The translations under genes were made by a program, and so were the position numbers. Of a stretch of 64,000 nucleotides of DNA, positions 62,604 to 64,000 are shown one piece after another. The number at the start of each line of letters is the position of its first letter. The stretch's first letter is position 1. Source of the stretch: Buttiauxella agrestis (GTDB taxonomy: Bacteria; Pseudomonadota; Gammaproteobacteria; Enterobacterales; Enterobacteriaceae); NCBI RefSeq assembly GCF_900446255.1, contig NZ_UIGI01000001.1, positions 956,763-1,020,762 on the forward strand, written 5' to 3'. The notes beneath the pieces were generated by a model. It was not told the origin of the DNA and made no database searches. It saw only the letters and a program-made list of their open reading frames with translations.

Positions 62604-63299
62604 ATGCAATTCACAACCATTGCTACTACGCAACGCGGTCTGGATGGACTTATTGCCAGCGACATCGCCCGCAAGATTCTTTCCGGGCAACTTTTGCCGG
62701 GGGATATTTTGCCCAGCGAAGTGGAGCTTTGCGAGCAGCTCGGTGTGAGCCGCACGGCATTGCGTGAGGCGCTCAAACTAGTGTCATCGAAAGGGATGCT
62801 TGAGTCTCGCCCGAAAGTGGGAACTCGTGTTCGTCCGCGTAATAACTGGAACATCCTGGATGTTCAGTTGCTCGAATGGATGAACGGCATGGAAGGCACG
62901 CTGGAGATGTATCACCAGTTTCTCGAGTTCCGCCGCGTTATTGAGCCGCATGCGACACGCCTTGCCGCTTTGAATGCCACCAGCGAGCAGCGTATTGAGC
63001 TTTCTCGAGTACATGAAGAAATGTGCGCCGTGGCGAAGGACTTCGATCCCGATCGTTGGGTCGATGTGGACACGCGCTTCCACCGTGCGATTTTCCTGGC
63101 GTCCGGAAACTGCTTTTATGCCCCGTTTGGTAATGTGCTAACCACCGTGTTTAAGTGGTTTATTAGCCATTCGTCAAAAGAGGGCGGCATGTGTCTGGAA
63201 GACCATCACCGCATCTATCGCGCGATTATGATTGGCGACGGTGACGCCGCCTTTGAAGCCTCTTTAGCGTTGATGATGGCAAGTAAACATCGCTTATAA
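62604..63299 (+). CDS. GntR-family regulator, FadR/FCD subfamily
   Basis: 231 residues. The winged helix-turn-helix spans about residues 10-75 (GDILPSEVELCEQLGVSRTA then LREALKLVSSKGMLESRP). The all-helical FCD ligand domain follows, with metal-site residues in HATRLAAL, DVDTRFHRAIFLASGN and EDHHRIYRAI. Such proteins respond to sugar acids (compare DgoR, UxuR, ExuR). It should control the flanking catabolic genes; matches to the family operator lie upstream of each transcription unit. Its 3' end overlaps the converging lyase gene by six bases. Confidence 0.88.
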   Translation: MQFTTIATTQRGLDGLIASDIARKILSGQLLPGDILPSEVELCEQLGVSRTALREALKLVSSKGMLESRPKVGTRVRPRNNWNILDVQLLEWMNGMEGTLEMYHQFLEFRRVIEPHATRLAALNATSEQRIELSRVHEEMCAVAKDFDPDRWVDVDTRFHRAIFLASGNCFYAPFGNVLTTVFKWFISHSSKEGGMCLEDHHRIYRAIMIGDGDAAFEASLALMMASKHRL

Positions 63300-64000
63300 A
63301 GGCTGCACCGAGAACTGCCCACATCCTGGGCGGTTATCAACGCAGATTTCCAGCGCTTCACCTTCCACAAAATAAACCGCCACTTTAGTCTGGGCGGCAA
63401 TCTCGTGCTCCAGCACTTCAATACGTTTTACCTGCCCGCGCGCATTGCGCGAGGTTTCGCTGGCTTCATCAAAATAGCCGTGGCTTTCAATGGCGGTGGC
63501 AAATAGCATGTTGTCGCCATGAGTACGCCACAACCACGCTGGTTCAACACGTAAATTAAACTGCGGATCGCCAGCACCGGTCTGAGCAATAATCAGCTCG
63601 CCGCCCTGGGGTAACGCGCCCGTTGCGCTGTAAAAAGACTCGCCATCAAGCCAGGTCAGTTGCCCATTTTCACCTGCCGGAATCACTCCGCGAGCGCAAT
63701 CCCATAAATGCTGATAGCCGTGTTGCTCGCCTAATGGCTGCCATTTTGTAGCGTAATTCAGTGGCATAGAGGTGTTGATCAGCTGCCCGCGCCCGTGCAG
63801 GCAATAATCATACTGATGGTTATCGCTGCTGCTTAGACTGAATAGGTCGAGCACCAATGGTTTTTCGCACTGCGGCACATTGAGTAATAACACCGTGCGC
63901 TGCTGACTGACGCCGGGCCAGCCGTCGTCATAGCGCGCACTCATCCCCTGGCCATGCGGGTTATCGGTATTAAAGAAGTGCGTTTCGCCATGGTGCAAGG
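63294..64000 (-). CDS. Heparinase II/III-like polysaccharide lyase, C-terminal part (cut by window edge)
   Basis: The reverse strand is open from the window edge for about 235 codons and ends at 63294. The block FNTDNPHGQGMSARYDDGWP and then LDLFSLSSSDNHQYDYCLHG with RGQLI match the C-terminal beta-sandwich domain of heparinase II/III-family lyases, including oligo-alginate lyases. The His-Tyr-rich HQYDYCLHGRG segment is typical of that domain. These enzymes cut uronate-containing chains by beta-elimination and yield unsaturated uronates. The catalytic helical domain is outside the window. Converges on gntR. Confidence 0.75.
   Translation of the reverse strand, partial: LHHGETHFFNTDNPHGQGMSARYDDGWPGVSQQRTVLLLNVPQCEKPLVLDLFSLSSSDNHQYDYCLHGRGQLINTSMPLNYATKWQPLGEQHGYQHLWDCARGVIPAGENGQLTWLDGESFYSATGALPQGGELIIAQTGAGDPQFNLRVEPAWLWRTHGDNMLFATAIESHGYFDEASETSRNARGQVKRIEVLEHEIAAQTKVAVYFVEGEALEICVDNRPGCGQFSVQPL

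Overview
The window is chromosomal DNA of a member of the Enterobacteriaceae. The core gene order (csdA, ygdI, gcvB, gcvA, ygdD, rlmM, xni ... sdaB, sdaC, ppnN, queF, syd, csrB, yqcC, truC, yqcA ... gudPXD, barA, rlmD, relA, mazG, pyrG, eno ... queE, queD, cysJIH) and the protein sequences match the 60-63 minute region of Escherichia coli, but it is not E. coli. The fuc operon, mazEF, iadA and the CRISPR-Cas locus that E. coli carries near these genes are absent, and other genes sit at or near those places. A genus such as Buttiauxella or Kluyvera would fit, but that is a guess.

Layout. 1-4.5 kb: cysteine desulfurase start (cut by the edge), GcvB small RNA with its regulator GcvA, rRNA methyltransferase RlmM and flap endonuclease Xni. 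4.6-8.1 kb: a stand-alone aminotransferase and the divergent kdgT/kduI pair around a KdgR-type operator (uronate catabolism). 8.2-13.7 kb: serine uptake and deamination (sdaCB), ppnN and queF. 13.8-16.6 kb: syd, the CsrB RNA preceded by two UvrY-type boxes, yqcC-truC-yqcA. 17-32.6 kb: an accessory island between yqcA and gudP. It holds a cdiBCAI contact-dependent inhibition locus (transporter, HlyC-type acyltransferase, 3201-residue effector, immunity protein), a decayed orphan toxin module, an Ail/OmpX-like barrel gene with a broken second copy, two lipoproteins and scraps. 32.8-38 kb: gudPXD plus a glycerate kinase for D-glucarate. 38-48.7 kb: barA, rlmD, relA, mazG, pyrG and eno. 48.8-53.6 kb: adhP, a yjiHG/M20-peptidase operon, queE and queD. 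53.9-58.2 kb: cysJIH sulfate assimilation. 58.6-64 kb: an accessory sugar-acid locus (ManD/RspA-type dehydratase, sodium:solute symporter, short-chain dehydrogenase, GntR regulator, heparinase II/III-like lyase cut by the edge).

Three themes link the genes. First, sugar acids: kdgT/kduI, gudPXD-garK and the 58.6-64 kb locus all serve uronate, glucarate or mannonate-type substrates. Second, the BarA sensor kinase and its downstream RNA CsrB lie 24 kb apart, with UvrY-type boxes upstream of csrB. Third, the cdi island is a polymorphic-toxin locus whose toxin tip looks like an NAD-glycohydrolase of the tuberculosis-necrotizing-toxin type, with a remnant of an earlier toxin tip downstream. No tRNA, rRNA, CRISPR array or intact insertion sequence was seen.
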